Assembly: GCF_002564105.1 (NCBI RefSeq)
Contig: NZ_PDBX01000001.1
Span: 1,488,001 to 1,552,000, forward strand
Length of the DNA stretch: 64,000 nucleotides
Direction: 5' to 3'
Origin: Collimonas sp. PA-H2
GTDB lineage: Bacteria > Pseudomonadota > Gammaproteobacteria > Burkholderiales > Burkholderiaceae_D
Part shown: positions 50,100 through 60,338 of the stretch, in pieces
Position numbering within the stretch: position 1 is the first letter of the stretch
Layout of the letters: each line of letters begins with the position of its first letter
Made by a program: the position numbers and the translations under genes
Notes under the pieces: model-generated
Told to the model about the DNA's origin: nothing
Database searches by the model: none
The model's input: only the letters and a program-made list of their open reading frames with translations

Positions 50100-51071
50100 A
50101 TGAGCACTTCGATTTTCCCCGCGTCTTATCCGGCGCCGCTATGGCTGCCAGGCGGCCATCTGCAGACCATTTACCCCGCCACCTGCATCAGCAAGCCGCT
50201 AGTCGCTTACCGCCGTGAGCGCTGGGATACGCCGGACGGCGATTTCATCGACATCGATTTCGTCGACGGCCAGCCCGGACAACCGCTGGTGGTGCTGTTC
50301 CACGGCCTGGAAGGTTCATCCGACAGCCATTACAGCCGCGCCCTGATGGCGCAACTGGCCAAGCTGGGCTGGTCCGGCGCGGTGCCGCACTTCCGCGGCT
50401 GCTCGGGTGAAATCAACCAGGCGCCACGCTTTTATCACTCGGGCGACGCCGAGGAAGTCGACTGGATCCTGCGCCGGCTGGCGGCCAGCCGCGCGGAAAA
50501 GCAGTTCACCAAGTTCTACGCCACCGGCGTTTCGCTGGGCGGCAACGCGCTGCTGCGCTGGCTGGGCGAATCGCAGAATGAAGCCAAGATCGTCGACGCC
50601 GCCTGCGCCATCTCGGCGCCGCTCGACCTGGCCGGCGGCGGCGAAGCTTTGTCGCACGGTTTCAACATGGTGTATACGCGCTCTTTCCTGCGCACCATGA
50701 AAAGCAAGTCGCTCGACAAGCTACAGCAATTCCCGCGCCTGTTCGACCGCGAAAAAATGCTGCGCTCGCGCGACCTCTACGAATTCGACAACATCGTCAC
50801 CGCACCGCTGCACGGCTTCCGCAATACCGAAGACTACTGGCACCGCGCCAGCGCCAAGCTGGTGATGAACGATATTACGATCCCGACGCTGGTGCTCAAC
50901 GCCAAGAACGACCCCTTCCTGCCGCCGCGCCACCTGCCGCCCAAAGCCGCCGCCAGCGTCACCCTGGAATATCCGGAACAAGGCGGCCACGTCGGCTTCG
51001 CCGTCGGCAACCCACCCGGCCGCCTGGACTGGCTGCCGCAGCGCATGCTGCGCTTTTTGCAGGAAAGCTGA
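50100..51071 (+). CDS. YheT-family alpha/beta hydrolase
   Basis: A 323-residue alpha/beta hydrolase of the conserved YheT/ABHD1 family. It has LWLPGGHLQTIYPA at the N-terminus, the oxyanion strand VVLFHGLEGSSDSHYSRALM, RGCSGEIN and the nucleophile elbow ATGVSLGGNALLRWLGE (Ser in GVSLGG). The acid is in LNAKNDPFLPP and the His in EQGGHVGF. The triad is complete. The substrate is unknown; esterase or lipase activity is likely. The next gene begins 1 bp after the stop. Confidence 0.9.
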   Translation: MSTSIFPASYPAPLWLPGGHLQTIYPATCISKPLVAYRRERWDTPDGDFIDIDFVDGQPGQPLVVLFHGLEGSSDSHYSRALMAQLAKLGWSGAVPHFRGCSGEINQAPRFYHSGDAEEVDWILRRLAASRAEKQFTKFYATGVSLGGNALLRWLGESQNEAKIVDAACAISAPLDLAGGGEALSHGFNMVYTRSFLRTMKSKSLDKLQQFPRLFDREKMLRSRDLYEFDNIVTAPLHGFRNTEDYWHRASAKLVMNDITIPTLVLNAKNDPFLPPRHLPPKAAASVTLEYPEQGGHVGFAVGNPPGRLDWLPQRMLRFLQES

Positions 51072-51072
51072 G

Positions 51073-51669
51073 ATGGACCAGATCGTCCTCCAAGCCATGC
51101 AGAAATGGCCCAATGTCCCGGCCTGCTATGGCTGGCTGGCGCTCGACGCCCGCGGCGCCTGGCGCATGCGCGATGAACAGACGCAAAAACAGAACCTGCC
51201 CGGCGACAAGATCATGCACACCGCGCTGGTCGGCTTCATCAACCGCAACTACAAGGCGGATGAGCAAGGCTGCTGGTATTTCCAGAACGGCCCGCAACGG
51301 GTCTACGTAGATCTGGCGCTGACGCCCTACATCGCCCATACCGATCCGCTGCAAGGTTTTGTTTTGCAAACCGGCGCAGCAATGTCGGCCGTGGATTCCG
51401 TCATGCTGACCGAAGAAGGCCGGCTGCTGCTGGCCGCACCCGGCCAGGTCGCAGCAGTCGACGACCGCGATCTTGCGCAATGTCTGACTCAGCTACGCAT
51501 GGACGGAGAAATCGTCAGCGACGAAGCCCTGCTGGAATGGCTGGCAACACAAACGGACAAGCGCGTCCTGACCTGGCAACAGGCAGAAACAACAATCCCC
51601 GTCACAAGAATCGCAGCCAAAAATATCGCCTCAGCTTTTGGTTTTGTACCAAAACCAAGACAAACCTAG
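51073..51669 (+). CDS. conserved protein of unknown function (198 aa)
   Basis: I do not assign this protein to a family. It starts MDQIVLQAMQKWPNVPACYGWLALDARGAWRMRD, with an apparent core of FINRNYKADEQGCWYFQNGPQRVYVDLALTPYIAH and a later small helical region. There is no signal peptide, membrane helix or known catalytic motif. It begins 1 bp after the YheT hydrolase, so the two are coupled and possibly work together. The sequence looks like a betaproteobacterial DUF2946-type neighbour, but that name is a guess. Confidence 0.75.
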   Translation: MDQIVLQAMQKWPNVPACYGWLALDARGAWRMRDEQTQKQNLPGDKIMHTALVGFINRNYKADEQGCWYFQNGPQRVYVDLALTPYIAHTDPLQGFVLQTGAAMSAVDSVMLTEEGRLLLAAPGQVAAVDDRDLAQCLTQLRMDGEIVSDEALLEWLATQTDKRVLTWQQAETTIPVTRIAAKNIASAFGFVPKPRQT

Positions 51670-51734
51670 TCAATCGGGGTCAGAGTTTTTTTACGACAGC
51701 CTCATCGTCGTAAATTACTCTGACCCCGATTGAC
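51669..51734. repeat. 66-bp hairpin repeat of the GGGGTCAGAGT class
   Basis: Arms GTCAATCGGGGTCAGAGT and ACTCTGACCCCGATTGAC are exact complements, with a second inner stem TTTACGAC/GTCGTAAA. AATCGGGGTCAGAGT motifs are typical of sequences moved by REP-associated tyrosine transposases. It lies between two converging genes and probably also terminates transcription. Confidence 0.8.
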
Positions 51735-51764
51735 GGCCCACGAAACACACCCCTCAGCGCAGCG

Positions 51765-53270
51765 CTAGCGCTCTTTGGAAGCCTTCAACTCATCCTTCCA
51801 CCGCTCCTGCAACTCCCGCTCCCGCGCATCAATCATCGACTGGTCATAAAACTCCGCATCAGGCGAATTCCGCGCAATCTTTAACTGATCCAAAGCCGCC
51901 GGCACACTCCCCGTCAACACATAAGACTCCGCCAAAGCCATATGCTGCAAAGCCCGCTTGCCCTGCGCCGAATACGCCTTGGCCAGCAAATCCTGCACAT
52001 CCGCATCCTGCCGGTACAGCTGCGCCTGCTCGCGCAGATACTTGGTCGCCTCATCCAGGCGCTTGGAAGCAATCAAAACCCGCGCATACTGATGAGCAAG
52101 CCCGCGCGATAAGGGATATTGCAGCTGCGCCTGCTGCACCAGCTTCAAGGCATCCGCCTCGCGCTTGGTCGCCAGCATGATCTCAATCCCCAGGTCGGTC
52201 AGCACCAGGCTCTGCTTGGCCGGCGCCGTCGCAGCGACGGCTTCCTGCAGCAACTGTTCCGCCTGGCCATAATCTTCCCGCTTGAACGCCAGGAAAGCCA
52301 TGCCATACTTAGCCGCGACAATCTGCTGCTTGGTGTTTTGCTTGAGCTGCGAATCGAAGACATATTGAGCGTCGCGCCGCCCCTGCTCGGTATCGTCCTG
52401 CAACACCCGCACACGCGCCCGTATCAGCTGGAAATCCAGGCTATCGGCATGCTGCCGGTAACGCTGCTCGCGGATCCGCGCTTCGATATCAGCGATACGC
52501 TCGCTGGTCAGCGGATGCGTCAGCAGATACGGCGGAACGGCATCCGAATAATTGCGGGAAGCCGTTTGCATGCGGCCAAAAAACGCCACCATGCCGCTGG
52601 TGTCAAAACCGCCCGCGTCCAGTATCGACAAGCCGATACGATCCGCCTCGCGCTCGGCATCGCGGCTGAAGTTCAACTGGCGCTGCAGCGCCAGCCCGGT
52701 GCCGCCCATCATCACCGCCGCTCCGGCATCACCGCTGCCGCGCATCGCCAGCGCCCCCAGCAGCATCGCCGCCAGTGCAATCATCGAGTCCTGCTTCTGG
52801 CTGCCCAACATGCGCGCGATATGGCGCTGCGCCACATGGCCGATTTCATGCGCCAGCACCGAAGCCAGCTCCGATTCGCTTTGCGCAGCCAGCAGCAAGC
52901 CCGAATGCACGCCGATAAAGCCACCCGGCAAGGCAAACGCGTTCAAGACCGGATCGCGCACCGCAAAGAAAAAGAAATCGAAACCCGCCTCGCCGCGCAC
53001 TTCAGGCCGCGCCGCGACCAGGGTCCAGCCGAAGGTGTTCAGGTACTCCAGCAAAGGCGCATCGTTCATGTAGTCCGGATCGCGCCGGATATCGTGCATG
53101 ACCTCCTCGCCCAGCTTGCGCTCCATCAGCGGGGACAGCGATTCCCGCGAGCTATCGCCCAGAGTCGGCAGATTTTGCACCGCCGTTGCAGGCATGGGCG
53201 GCAAGGCGCAACAGACGCTGAGCAGCGCCGCCAATAGTGTCCGCTGTGGAAATTGCATGGGTCGCGTCAT
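51765..53270 (-). CDS. M48 metalloprotease with TPR domain (BepA-like)
   Basis: Periplasmic protease/chaperone of 501 residues related to E. coli BepA (YfgC), which helps LptD assembly and degrades misfolded outer membrane proteins. A signal peptide covers about residues 1-30. The protease domain has NAFALPGGFIGVHSGLL, the zinc site HEIGH (141-145) and the third ligand in DAEREADRIG. The C-terminal half is TPR-like helical repeats. It is divergent from moaC with 132 bp between. The alternative start is ATG 53258. Confidence 0.9.
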   Translation of the reverse strand: MTRPMQFPQRTLLAALLSVCCALPPMPATAVQNLPTLGDSSRESLSPLMERKLGEEVMHDIRRDPDYMNDAPLLEYLNTFGWTLVAARPEVRGEAGFDFFFFAVRDPVLNAFALPGGFIGVHSGLLLAAQSESELASVLAHEIGHVAQRHIARMLGSQKQDSMIALAAMLLGALAMRGSGDAGAAVMMGGTGLALQRQLNFSRDAEREADRIGLSILDAGGFDTSGMVAFFGRMQTASRNYSDAVPPYLLTHPLTSERIADIEARIREQRYRQHADSLDFQLIRARVRVLQDDTEQGRRDAQYVFDSQLKQNTKQQIVAAKYGMAFLAFKREDYGQAEQLLQEAVAATAPAKQSLVLTDLGIEIMLATKREADALKLVQQAQLQYPLSRGLAHQYARVLIASKRLDEATKYLREQAQLYRQDADVQDLLAKAYSAQGKRALQHMALAESYVLTGSVPAALDQLKIARNSPDAEFYDQSMIDARERELQERWKDELKASKER

Positions 53271-53402
53271 CGAGTGCTGGCTAGTGTCAAAATCACGATG
53301 CTATGATACTAACAGAGGATAATTGTTCCACATTCAGCAAATGGCGCCGGCCGGCTAAAATCCGGGTCACGCCAGACCGCATCATCTAAAGAAAATACCG
53401 CC

Positions 53403-53903
53403 ATGACCAACAAAACCCCGGCAGCAGCCAAGCTGACCCACTTCGATTCAACCGGCCAGGCGCACATGGTCGATGTCGGTAGTAAAAGCGACACGCACCG
53501 CATCGCCGTCGCCAGCGGCTGCATCCGCATGAAAGCCGAAACATTGGCATTGATACAGTCCGGCACGGCAAAGAAAGGCGATGTGCTGGGGATTGCGCGC
53601 ATCGCCGCCATCATGGCCACCAAACGCACCAGCGACCTGATCCCTCTTTGCCATCCTTTGGCATTGACACGGGTGACGGTTGATTTCAGTATCGATGAAG
53701 GCGCTTCCAGCATTAGCTGTCATGCGCAGGCGGAAACGGTGGGCAAGACTGGCGTGGAAATGGAAGCGCTTACTGCTGTGCAGATCGGCTTGCTGACTAT
53801 CTATGACATGTGCAAGGCAGTGGACCGGGGGATGGTGATTACCGATGTGCGGGTGATGGAAAAGCACGGCGGCAAGTCGGGGGACTGGATGGCAGAGTCA
53901 TAG
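53403..53903 (+). CDS. moaC: cyclic pyranopterin monophosphate synthase
   Basis: Second step of molybdenum cofactor synthesis, acting with MoaA. The 166-residue protein has the family segments [51 protein letters not shown] and [31 protein letters not shown], the last with the catalytic Asp/Lys region. Complete length. It is a single gene here, away from other moa genes in the window. Confidence 0.96.
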   Translation: MTNKTPAAAKLTHFDSTGQAHMVDVGSKSDTHRIAVASGCIRMKAETLALIQSGTAKKGDVLGIARIAAIMATKRTSDLIPLCHPLALTRVTVDFSIDEGASSISCHAQAETVGKTGVEMEALTAVQIGLLTIYDMCKAVDRGMVITDVRVMEKHGGKSGDWMAES

Positions 53904-53975
53904 GCCCATCTGCATGGCTTGTTGCGCTTGCGGCGGATTAAAACCGGAAAATAGCCCAAGCCTTGCGCATCCCAA

Positions 53976-55484
53976 TTAAAAATATCCACCCAGCCAGATT
54001 CGTGGCCGTGATATTGGATCAGCATAGATGTCTTGCTGCAGATTTTGCTCTTCATACAACTTCAGATTGCCGATCTCCGGCCACAGGCCGTTGCCAAGAA
54101 AATAGAGCAAGGTCAGCAAGCCCGCTATAGTGAATACCCGGGTTACCGGTGACAGACGCAGTGTCGCCTCGGCCTGTGGCGATCTCAGGGAGGCAAGCCA
54201 GCCCCATGTAATGCCGATATACAGCGCAATCCACAATTGGCTGGTCGGCATCACGATCAAACCCGATACCAAACCGTCCACCAGGATCGCCACGGCGGCG
54301 GTCAGCAACGCCGCCAGCGTCAGGCGATTTTCCCGGTCCGCCGGCAGCAGGTATCGGCGTACTCCCTGTAGCTTCCGAAGCCCAAGCGCAAGCGCCGCGA
54401 CAAGGCAAAGAAAGGCTGGAATGCCCCATTCACAAGCAATCTGCGCTACCCAGTTGTGAGGATGCGCACCAGCTTGCACAGTGCGCCCGAAATGAGCGAA
54501 GTGCAAAGGCCCGGCCCCCAGCCATGGATGCCCAAGCATGATTTCCCAGGCCCTTATCCATAAAGGCCAACGGCCGGAATCGGGATTTTCCATAGTCCTG
54601 CCGGCGACGGCGAACAGAAATCCGAACGGCTGCAAACCTAATGTAAGAGGAATCAATACGTAAAACAAAAGATAGACCGCCATCCCTGCAAGGGCCGACC
54701 ACAACATCACCCGGGACCATGGCAGCGCATCTTTGCGTAGAAAAATCCAGGTCACGCCGACGCCGGCCAACATGCCAATGAAGGTGCCGCGTCCGGCTGA
54801 AACATACAGTAATGTCCACCATACCGATGTGACTACCCAGGCAAATATTTTTTTCCTGCTGTCATCGCTACGGCATATAAACAGACCGAGCAGCGGGAGG
54901 GTGATTGTTTGAACGTGATTGAGGAAGCGGTAATTGTCAAAGCCAGACACGAATATGATATTGGCCGGCTGGCCGCCGGCATTGACTATGGCAATGTAGT
55001 TGATGATTTCTATAAAAATATAGAACGCGCTTCCCAAGCCGCACACCAGCAATATCCTATCCAGCAGGATGCTGCCCTTATCGCGTATTTCCATGGCGAT
55101 CAAGGACGACATGACGACAAGCAGCAACAGGTTCGACCATTCCAGCAAAGCATGTCGCGGCGAATAGGCAATCGCGCTGGATGCCAGGCCGAGTGCAAAG
55201 AACAAGGCCAGGAAACTCAGCATGCGATAGTCGTGCAAGGGCCGGAATTTTGCGCCAGGTTTCAGCAGCAGAAGAGCCACGCAGGAAAAGCTGGTCAGCA
55301 CCAGGCAAAAGATTTCCAGAATCCGTTGATTGTCGTGAAATCCCGCGCCCGGGACCAAAGCAAAGGACAAAAGCGGACTGATTGCTGCGATGACCGCGAC
55401 GACGACGGCAAGGGATAATCCGGATGCAACCGTCAATGTCGCATCAGTCGCCGGCATATCTGACGTACGTTGGGCATTCAACAC
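53976..55484 (-). CDS. O-antigen ligase / Wzy-family membrane protein
   Basis: A 502-residue inner membrane protein with 10 or more helices and Wzy_C hallmarks: RFLNHVQT (186-193), GRGTFIG (231-237), the large periplasmic loop GHPWLGAGPLHFAHFG (318-333) and HPHNWVAQIACEWG (341-354). Such proteins join polysaccharide chains to lipid A or act in chain polymerisation or protein glycosylation. It follows the PglL-type gene by 31 bp and is probably co-transcribed. The acceptor is unknown. Confidence 0.85.
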   Translation of the reverse strand: MLNAQRTSDMPATDATLTVASGLSLAVVVAVIAAISPLLSFALVPGAGFHDNQRILEIFCLVLTSFSCVALLLLKPGAKFRPLHDYRMLSFLALFFALGLASSAIAYSPRHALLEWSNLLLLVVMSSLIAMEIRDKGSILLDRILLVCGLGSAFYIFIEIINYIAIVNAGGQPANIIFVSGFDNYRFLNHVQTITLPLLGLFICRSDDSRKKIFAWVVTSVWWTLLYVSAGRGTFIGMLAGVGVTWIFLRKDALPWSRVMLWSALAGMAVYLLFYVLIPLTLGLQPFGFLFAVAGRTMENPDSGRWPLWIRAWEIMLGHPWLGAGPLHFAHFGRTVQAGAHPHNWVAQIACEWGIPAFLCLVAALALGLRKLQGVRRYLLPADRENRLTLAALLTAAVAILVDGLVSGLIVMPTSQLWIALYIGITWGWLASLRSPQAEATLRLSPVTRVFTIAGLLTLLYFLGNGLWPEIGNLKLYEEQNLQQDIYADPISRPRIWLGGYF

Positions 55485-55515
55485 ATTGCTTCCTTAGAAT
55501 ACTGCACTAACACGC

Positions 55516-57297
55516 TTATTTTTGTGACGCCGCCTCAGTCGCCCATTTTGAAAATACCGTCAGATTTTCATTGTTTGCGAGGCGGGCGGTGTGCTGGAGT
55601 ACGCCAAGCATTTCAGGCGTCCGCTCCGGGAATATTTTCTTCATCCGCAAGAACGTTGTCTGCGCCTCGGCATCGCGTCCGGACATCGCCAGATAGATAC
55701 TTTGACGCACAATCACGTTATTGTCGATCATGGTGTTCAACAGGCGTTGGTTAAGCGCCATGTTTTCCGGCAAATTCTCACCATTCAGGATGCGGCCGGT
55801 ACTATCGATATAGTCTACATAAGGCTTGAGGAAGAATTTGCTCGGCATTTGCGCAATTTCTTTCAGTTCCGCAGCGCGCAAAGCACGCGAGTAGTAATTG
55901 ACGGTTCTTCTGCCATACATATCGGTCACGTAGATGGCTTCAAAAAAGGAGTAAAACAGAACCCCGATGGCCACAAAACTGGTTCCTTTGACAATTACGT
56001 TGATCAGCGTTGGCGGGAATTTTAGGCGTACGGCGCTCGACTCGAACATCCCGGCGAGAACGCCGAGCGGCAGCAGGAAATAAGCGTACCAGAGCGGATA
56101 TTCGACCATGCTGTGCAGACCGAGAATGATGATCACGCCGAACACAAACTGCTTTTCAGGCGAAGATGGAAACTTCAGGAACCTCAGCAGCCACAACCCT
56201 ACAATGGACAAGACCGCGACGGTACAGAAAATGCCGGTTTCAGCAAGCAATTGCACGACAATATTATGAACGTGGTTGGCAGGCATGGTCGGCAGCACAT
56301 CTGCTTTCAGGAACTCATAGGAAGCCAGACGTCCCCATCCGATACCGAACCAGGGCGACTCCTTGAAAAGCGACCAGCCTATATGCAATAAGTCCAGGCG
56401 CCCGCTCCAGCCGGTATTTAGTCGCTCGGACGCCGTGGTAAATTCGGATCCCAGATAGTGAAAGATAACGTGCAATGCGTAACTCAACAGCAGATAGATC
56501 AATGGCATGCCGCAAACCCAGATGGTGCGGCGAGGCGGGTTGCCGTTAACGCTGGCGCTCATGGGGAAAAACCAGAACAGCGCACTCAGGGAAAGCACGT
56601 AAATAAAACCACTGCGTTGACCAGTCAAGATCATCCCGGCAAACAAGAGAAATGCAAAAGGCAGATAGAGACTCAGTCGAACCTTGCCGCGAGATCGCAG
56701 GTAGTGTGCCGCAGCCCAGCCGATTGCCAGGTAAGTGGCAACGTGATTGGTTTGACCGATATTACCGTATGGATTGTGACCCGTAACTCTCGGCATCATA
56801 AACGGCATGCGGGAAAAATCTTGCCATGGCAGTTGTACAAATTGCACCGCAACAGTATAAGCAGCTCCAACGATAAAAAATACCGCGAGATATAACATAC
56901 CCCGCTCAACCAAGTCTCGTTGTCGCAACCAATACCCCAGTTGAACCGCAGCACATAAACTGACGAAATAGCAGATCGGCAGGAGGACTTGCTGCACGTA
57001 TTCGGGTGGGCGAACAACTGACTGAATTACTGTAAACACAAGCAAGAACAGACCGGCCAATGAAATTTCCGGGATAATTGATTGACGTATGCCTTTGCCA
57101 TGAAAGCAGGCAATAAGTAGAGCTACCCACAACACTAAAAAAGATTGCCATTCGGCAAACAATGATGAAATTGGCGCTTCATGATATGGCTGAACAAATG
57201 GCAGCAGACAAAGTAATCCGAGTAAAGCCAATATCCAATTAGTTGTGTCGATCTGCTTCAATTTCTCTGCTCCATTTACTCTTACATCAGCTTGCAC
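55516..57297 (-). CDS. pglL: PglL-type O-oligosaccharyltransferase
   Basis: A 593-residue membrane protein with about 12 helices that would transfer a glycan from undecaprenyl pyrophosphate to Ser or Thr of periplasmic proteins. PglL hallmarks are GNIGQTNH (178-185), TGQRSG (225-230), NHVHNIVVQLLAETG (341-355) and HSMVEYPLWYAYFLLPLG (395-412). A C-terminal soluble TPR-like region follows (SKFFLKPYVDYIDSTG...). Directly upstream is the pilin gene, the expected acceptor. Base composition is more A/T-rich than neighbours in the first third. Assignment as pilin glycosylase is inference from context. Confidence 0.85.
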   Translation of the reverse strand: MQADVRVNGAEKLKQIDTTNWILALLGLLCLLPFVQPYHEAPISSLFAEWQSFLVLWVALLIACFHGKGIRQSIIPEISLAGLFLLVFTVIQSVVRPPEYVQQVLLPICYFVSLCAAVQLGYWLRQRDLVERGMLYLAVFFIVGAAYTVAVQFVQLPWQDFSRMPFMMPRVTGHNPYGNIGQTNHVATYLAIGWAAAHYLRSRGKVRLSLYLPFAFLLFAGMILTGQRSGFIYVLSLSALFWFFPMSASVNGNPPRRTIWVCGMPLIYLLLSYALHVIFHYLGSEFTTASERLNTGWSGRLDLLHIGWSLFKESPWFGIGWGRLASYEFLKADVLPTMPANHVHNIVVQLLAETGIFCTVAVLSIVGLWLLRFLKFPSSPEKQFVFGVIIILGLHSMVEYPLWYAYFLLPLGVLAGMFESSAVRLKFPPTLINVIVKGTSFVAIGVLFYSFFEAIYVTDMYGRRTVNYYSRALRAAELKEIAQMPSKFFLKPYVDYIDSTGRILNGENLPENMALNQRLLNTMIDNNVIVRQSIYLAMSGRDAEAQTTFLRMKKIFPERTPEMLGVLQHTARLANNENLTVFSKWATEAASQK

Positions 57298-57409
57298 GCA
57301 CTCTAGCCCAAGGTCTCGCTCACATTGTCAGCGGCAAGCAGATATACAGGCGCCGACAACAAAGCTTAGGGTGATTGCCTATATAAAATATTGGAAATAG
57401 GAACTTAGT

Positions 57410-57439
57410 AAAAAAAAGCCCCTCTCGAAGAGGGGCTTC
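57410..57439 (-). terminator. pilin terminator
   Basis: Minus-strand AAGCCCCTCT and AGAGGGGCTT form a stem with a minimal loop, followed by a run of T. It separates the pilin transcript from pglL. Confidence 0.9.
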
Positions 57440-57495
57440 ATCACGGAAGGCACAGCACTCAGCAACGCCAATCGTACATAAACTGGTCGCTAATA

Positions 57496-57978
57496 TTAGG
57501 AACCGTTCAGTTTAGTTGTAACATAATTCGAAGCAGCTGTGTTTGTGAAGCTGCCAGGAACAGCAGCCCATTTGAGGACTGTATCACCCGCACTAGGAGC
57601 CGCAGTAAATGTAATTGTCGCAGTTGTTGGGACACCAGTACCCAAAGGAGCGCTGGTACCATTCAATGTAGCAGTAATAACACCTGTAGCCCCCCCAGCA
57701 ACAGCAAAGGTCGCTTCCTTGGTACCAATAACTTTGACTCCTGCACTGGTCAAATCCGTCCCTGCAGGAAATACGCCATTTGCCTGGTAAAACTCAGCAG
57801 CGGCCAGCTCGAGGGGAGCAACGGCGCTAGCCACATTCGCCAATTTAGCGCGCAATGTGTAGTCTTGATACTGAGGAATCGCCACAGCGGCCAAGATGCC
57901 GATAATCGCTACAACGATCATCAATTCGATCAGGGTAAAACCGCGCTGTGCACGTTTAATCATTTTCATCGATTTCAT
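57496..57978 (-). CDS. pilA: type IV pilin (major pilin candidate)
   Basis: A 160-residue class IVa prepilin. The short leader ends at Gly13, then mature [20 protein letters not shown] begins with the Glu5 needed for assembly, cut and N-methylated by PilD. The C-terminal half is rich in Ala, Thr, Gly and Ser ([20 protein letters not shown]) and has no cysteine, so the usual disulphide-closed D-loop is missing. The last residue is Ser (KLNGS). GGAG lies 7 bp before the ATG. A sigma-54 promoter lies upstream and a PglL gene downstream. Confidence 0.93.
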   Translation of the reverse strand: MKSMKMIKRAQRGFTLIELMIVVAIIGILAAVAIPQYQDYTLRAKLANVASAVAPLELAAAEFYQANGVFPAGTDLTSAGVKVIGTKEATFAVAGGATGVITATLNGTSAPLGTGVPTTATITFTAAPSAGDTVLKWAAVPGSFTNTAASNYVTTKLNGS

Positions 57979-58034
57979 TTGTTTCTCCGGTTAATAAAAA
58001 GGGGGGCTTCACTACTTCACTACACGGGATATAC

Positions 58035-58050
58035 AGCAATGTCTGTGCCA
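58035..58050 (-). promoter_or_regulatory. sigma-54 promoter of the pilin gene
   Basis: On the minus strand TGGCACAGACATTGCT matches the -24/-12 consensus TGGCAC-N5-TTGC exactly, about 57 bp upstream of the pilin ATG. In other bacteria pilA is activated at such promoters by PilR. Confidence 0.88.
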
Positions 58051-58501
58051 GTGGAAAATCTCGGACTTTCAAAGACTTGTGCTTGGAAAAGTGAGGAAAT
58101 TTGGCAGATTTGCGATGTGAAGCTGACAAAGTTTGTCACAAAGAAACTATGATTATTCGTCATTCATGGCCCTATCCTAGATCTGACGTATATGCGACTA
58201 CCTAAATATGAAATGCGGCAAAACATGCCCCTCCAGTTTCATCAATTACCAAGGTAAATAAAACTGGCGTTAAGCTTAAATGCAGAGACCAAGCCATATC
58301 GCAGAGCAATTTCGTTATTAGATAAGCAATTGCTATCGTCTTCATTAGCAAGCCGGCATAACTGATTTGATTGCTACCAGCCGCGTCGTCCTCGCGGAAG
58401 CGAGGGCACATCTTAAGATCAGCTTGGATTCCCGCTTGCGCGGGAATGAAGGGGCGGGAGTAAAGCGGTGAGGAATGTGCTGCGTATCGATTCCACAGCG
58501 C
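58051..58501. other. upstream region of the pilin gene
   Basis: Apart from the REP-like pair at 58390-58447, nothing is recognised. It is A/T-rich and may hold activator sites such as PilR boxes. A 69-codon open frame at 58202-58411 is not credible. Confidence 0.5.
58390..58447. repeat. REP-like palindrome pair
   Basis: CCTCGCGGAAGCGAGG (58390-58405) and ATTCCCGCTTGCGCGGGAAT (58428-58447) lie in inverted arrangement. The second belongs to the same class as the repeats at 45070 and 46659. Confidence 0.75.
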
Positions 58502-59104
58502 TTAGACGGCTTTCCAGGAAAATTTCATCAGGGTCCCGGCAATATCAATTACATCTTCATCCTTGAGCGGCCGTGCACCGGCACTCAATGGCGTGTCGTT
58601 GACACGGGTATAAGTCTGCCCTTCAACGTGGGTCAGTTCATAACCATGCGGCCGCCGCGTCACAATCGCGACCTGGATACCAGGACGGCCAATCGTCGTC
58701 AATACTTTGGTCAGCAACATCTCCTTGCCGGCGCTAGGCCCGTCCAGCACGGTAATGGTGGCATCCGGCCGCGGCACTGGAAACATCTTGGGCCGGTTGT
58801 CCTTGATTTCCTCATCCGTATCCACCTGGTACAGCAATTTGTACCTTGCCATCTGGATCACATCATTGTGCTGCAAAAAGTGCTTGGTAACCGGATGGCC
58901 ATTGACCTGGGTGCCGTTGGTGCTGTTGAGGTCTTCCAGAAACGAGTCGTTGTAGATAGTGATGATGACCGCATGCTCGCCGCTGATGGCGAGGTTGTCG
59001 ATGACCAGGTCATTGTGGGCGCGGCGGCCGATGGTGGTGCGCTCTTTGGTGAGCGTCATCTCTTGTATTACGGTGCCGCCTTTGGTCAGGATGATCTTCG
59101 CCAT
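58502..59104 (-). CDS. FHA-domain protein with second FHA-like half
   Basis: A 200-residue cytoplasmic protein. The first half is a clear FHA domain that binds phosphothreonine peptides: TIGRRAHNDLVIDNLAISGEHAVI (Gly, Arg and Ser-His) and FLEDLNSTNGTQVNG (the Asn-Gly motif). The second half repeats the pattern weakly: TVLDGPSAGKEMLLTKVLTTIGRPG ... TRVNDTPLSAGARPLKDEDVIDIAG, and lacks the Ser-His, so it is probably a degenerate FHA repeat. It lies downstream of a PP2C gene. No Ser/Thr kinase gene is nearby. Confidence 0.88.
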   Translation of the reverse strand: MAKIILTKGGTVIQEMTLTKERTTIGRRAHNDLVIDNLAISGEHAVIITIYNDSFLEDLNSTNGTQVNGHPVTKHFLQHNDVIQMARYKLLYQVDTDEEIKDNRPKMFPVPRPDATITVLDGPSAGKEMLLTKVLTTIGRPGIQVAIVTRRPHGYELTHVEGQTYTRVNDTPLSAGARPLKDEDVIDIAGTLMKFSWKAV

Positions 59105-59328
59105 TCCTATCTCTCTTGGGAAACGCTATCTGTAAGTTGATTAAAACAATATCCTGGCGGCTATTGGTGCTGGCGCTGCTCTCACAATTCACACATCGGG
59201 CCGTACATGTCTTCACATACCCCAGTTTAATGTTGTTTTGGGGCAATCGTACTCAAAATCCGGGATTTATGTTGCGGCCCTGGCCGTTGCGCCGCCCACG
59301 GCCTGTGCTGGCAATTTAACAATGGCAC

Positions 59329-60105
<777 letters not shown>

Positions 60106-60255
60106 GTTCGGTGAAAAAAGATGATACAGATTAGGCGATTGCCAGATTACAAGCATTTTCCTTGGTTCTGCCGGGGACGGCAAGACATATTGCAGTATCT
60201 CCAGGCGCCGGCTTCAAGATGCCATAGCCGCGCCGCACAGGAAATTGTGCGGCCC

Positions 60256-60285
60256 AATAAAAAAGGGAGCCGAAGCTCCCTTTCC
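60256..60285 (-). terminator. sucCD operon terminator
   Basis: On the minus strand GGGAGC and GCTCCC form a short stem with a TTCG-type loop and a run of six T, downstream of sucD. Confidence 0.88.
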
Positions 60286-60338
60286 TGCCTGGCCGGCTGA
60301 CACCACGCCGGCCAACCGTTTTGCTGGTTATGCGACGA

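Noticed and set aside
58202..58411. 69-codon minus-strand frame upstream of the pilin
   Set aside because: It starts inside a REP-like repeat, has no ribosome binding site and shows no recognisable domain.
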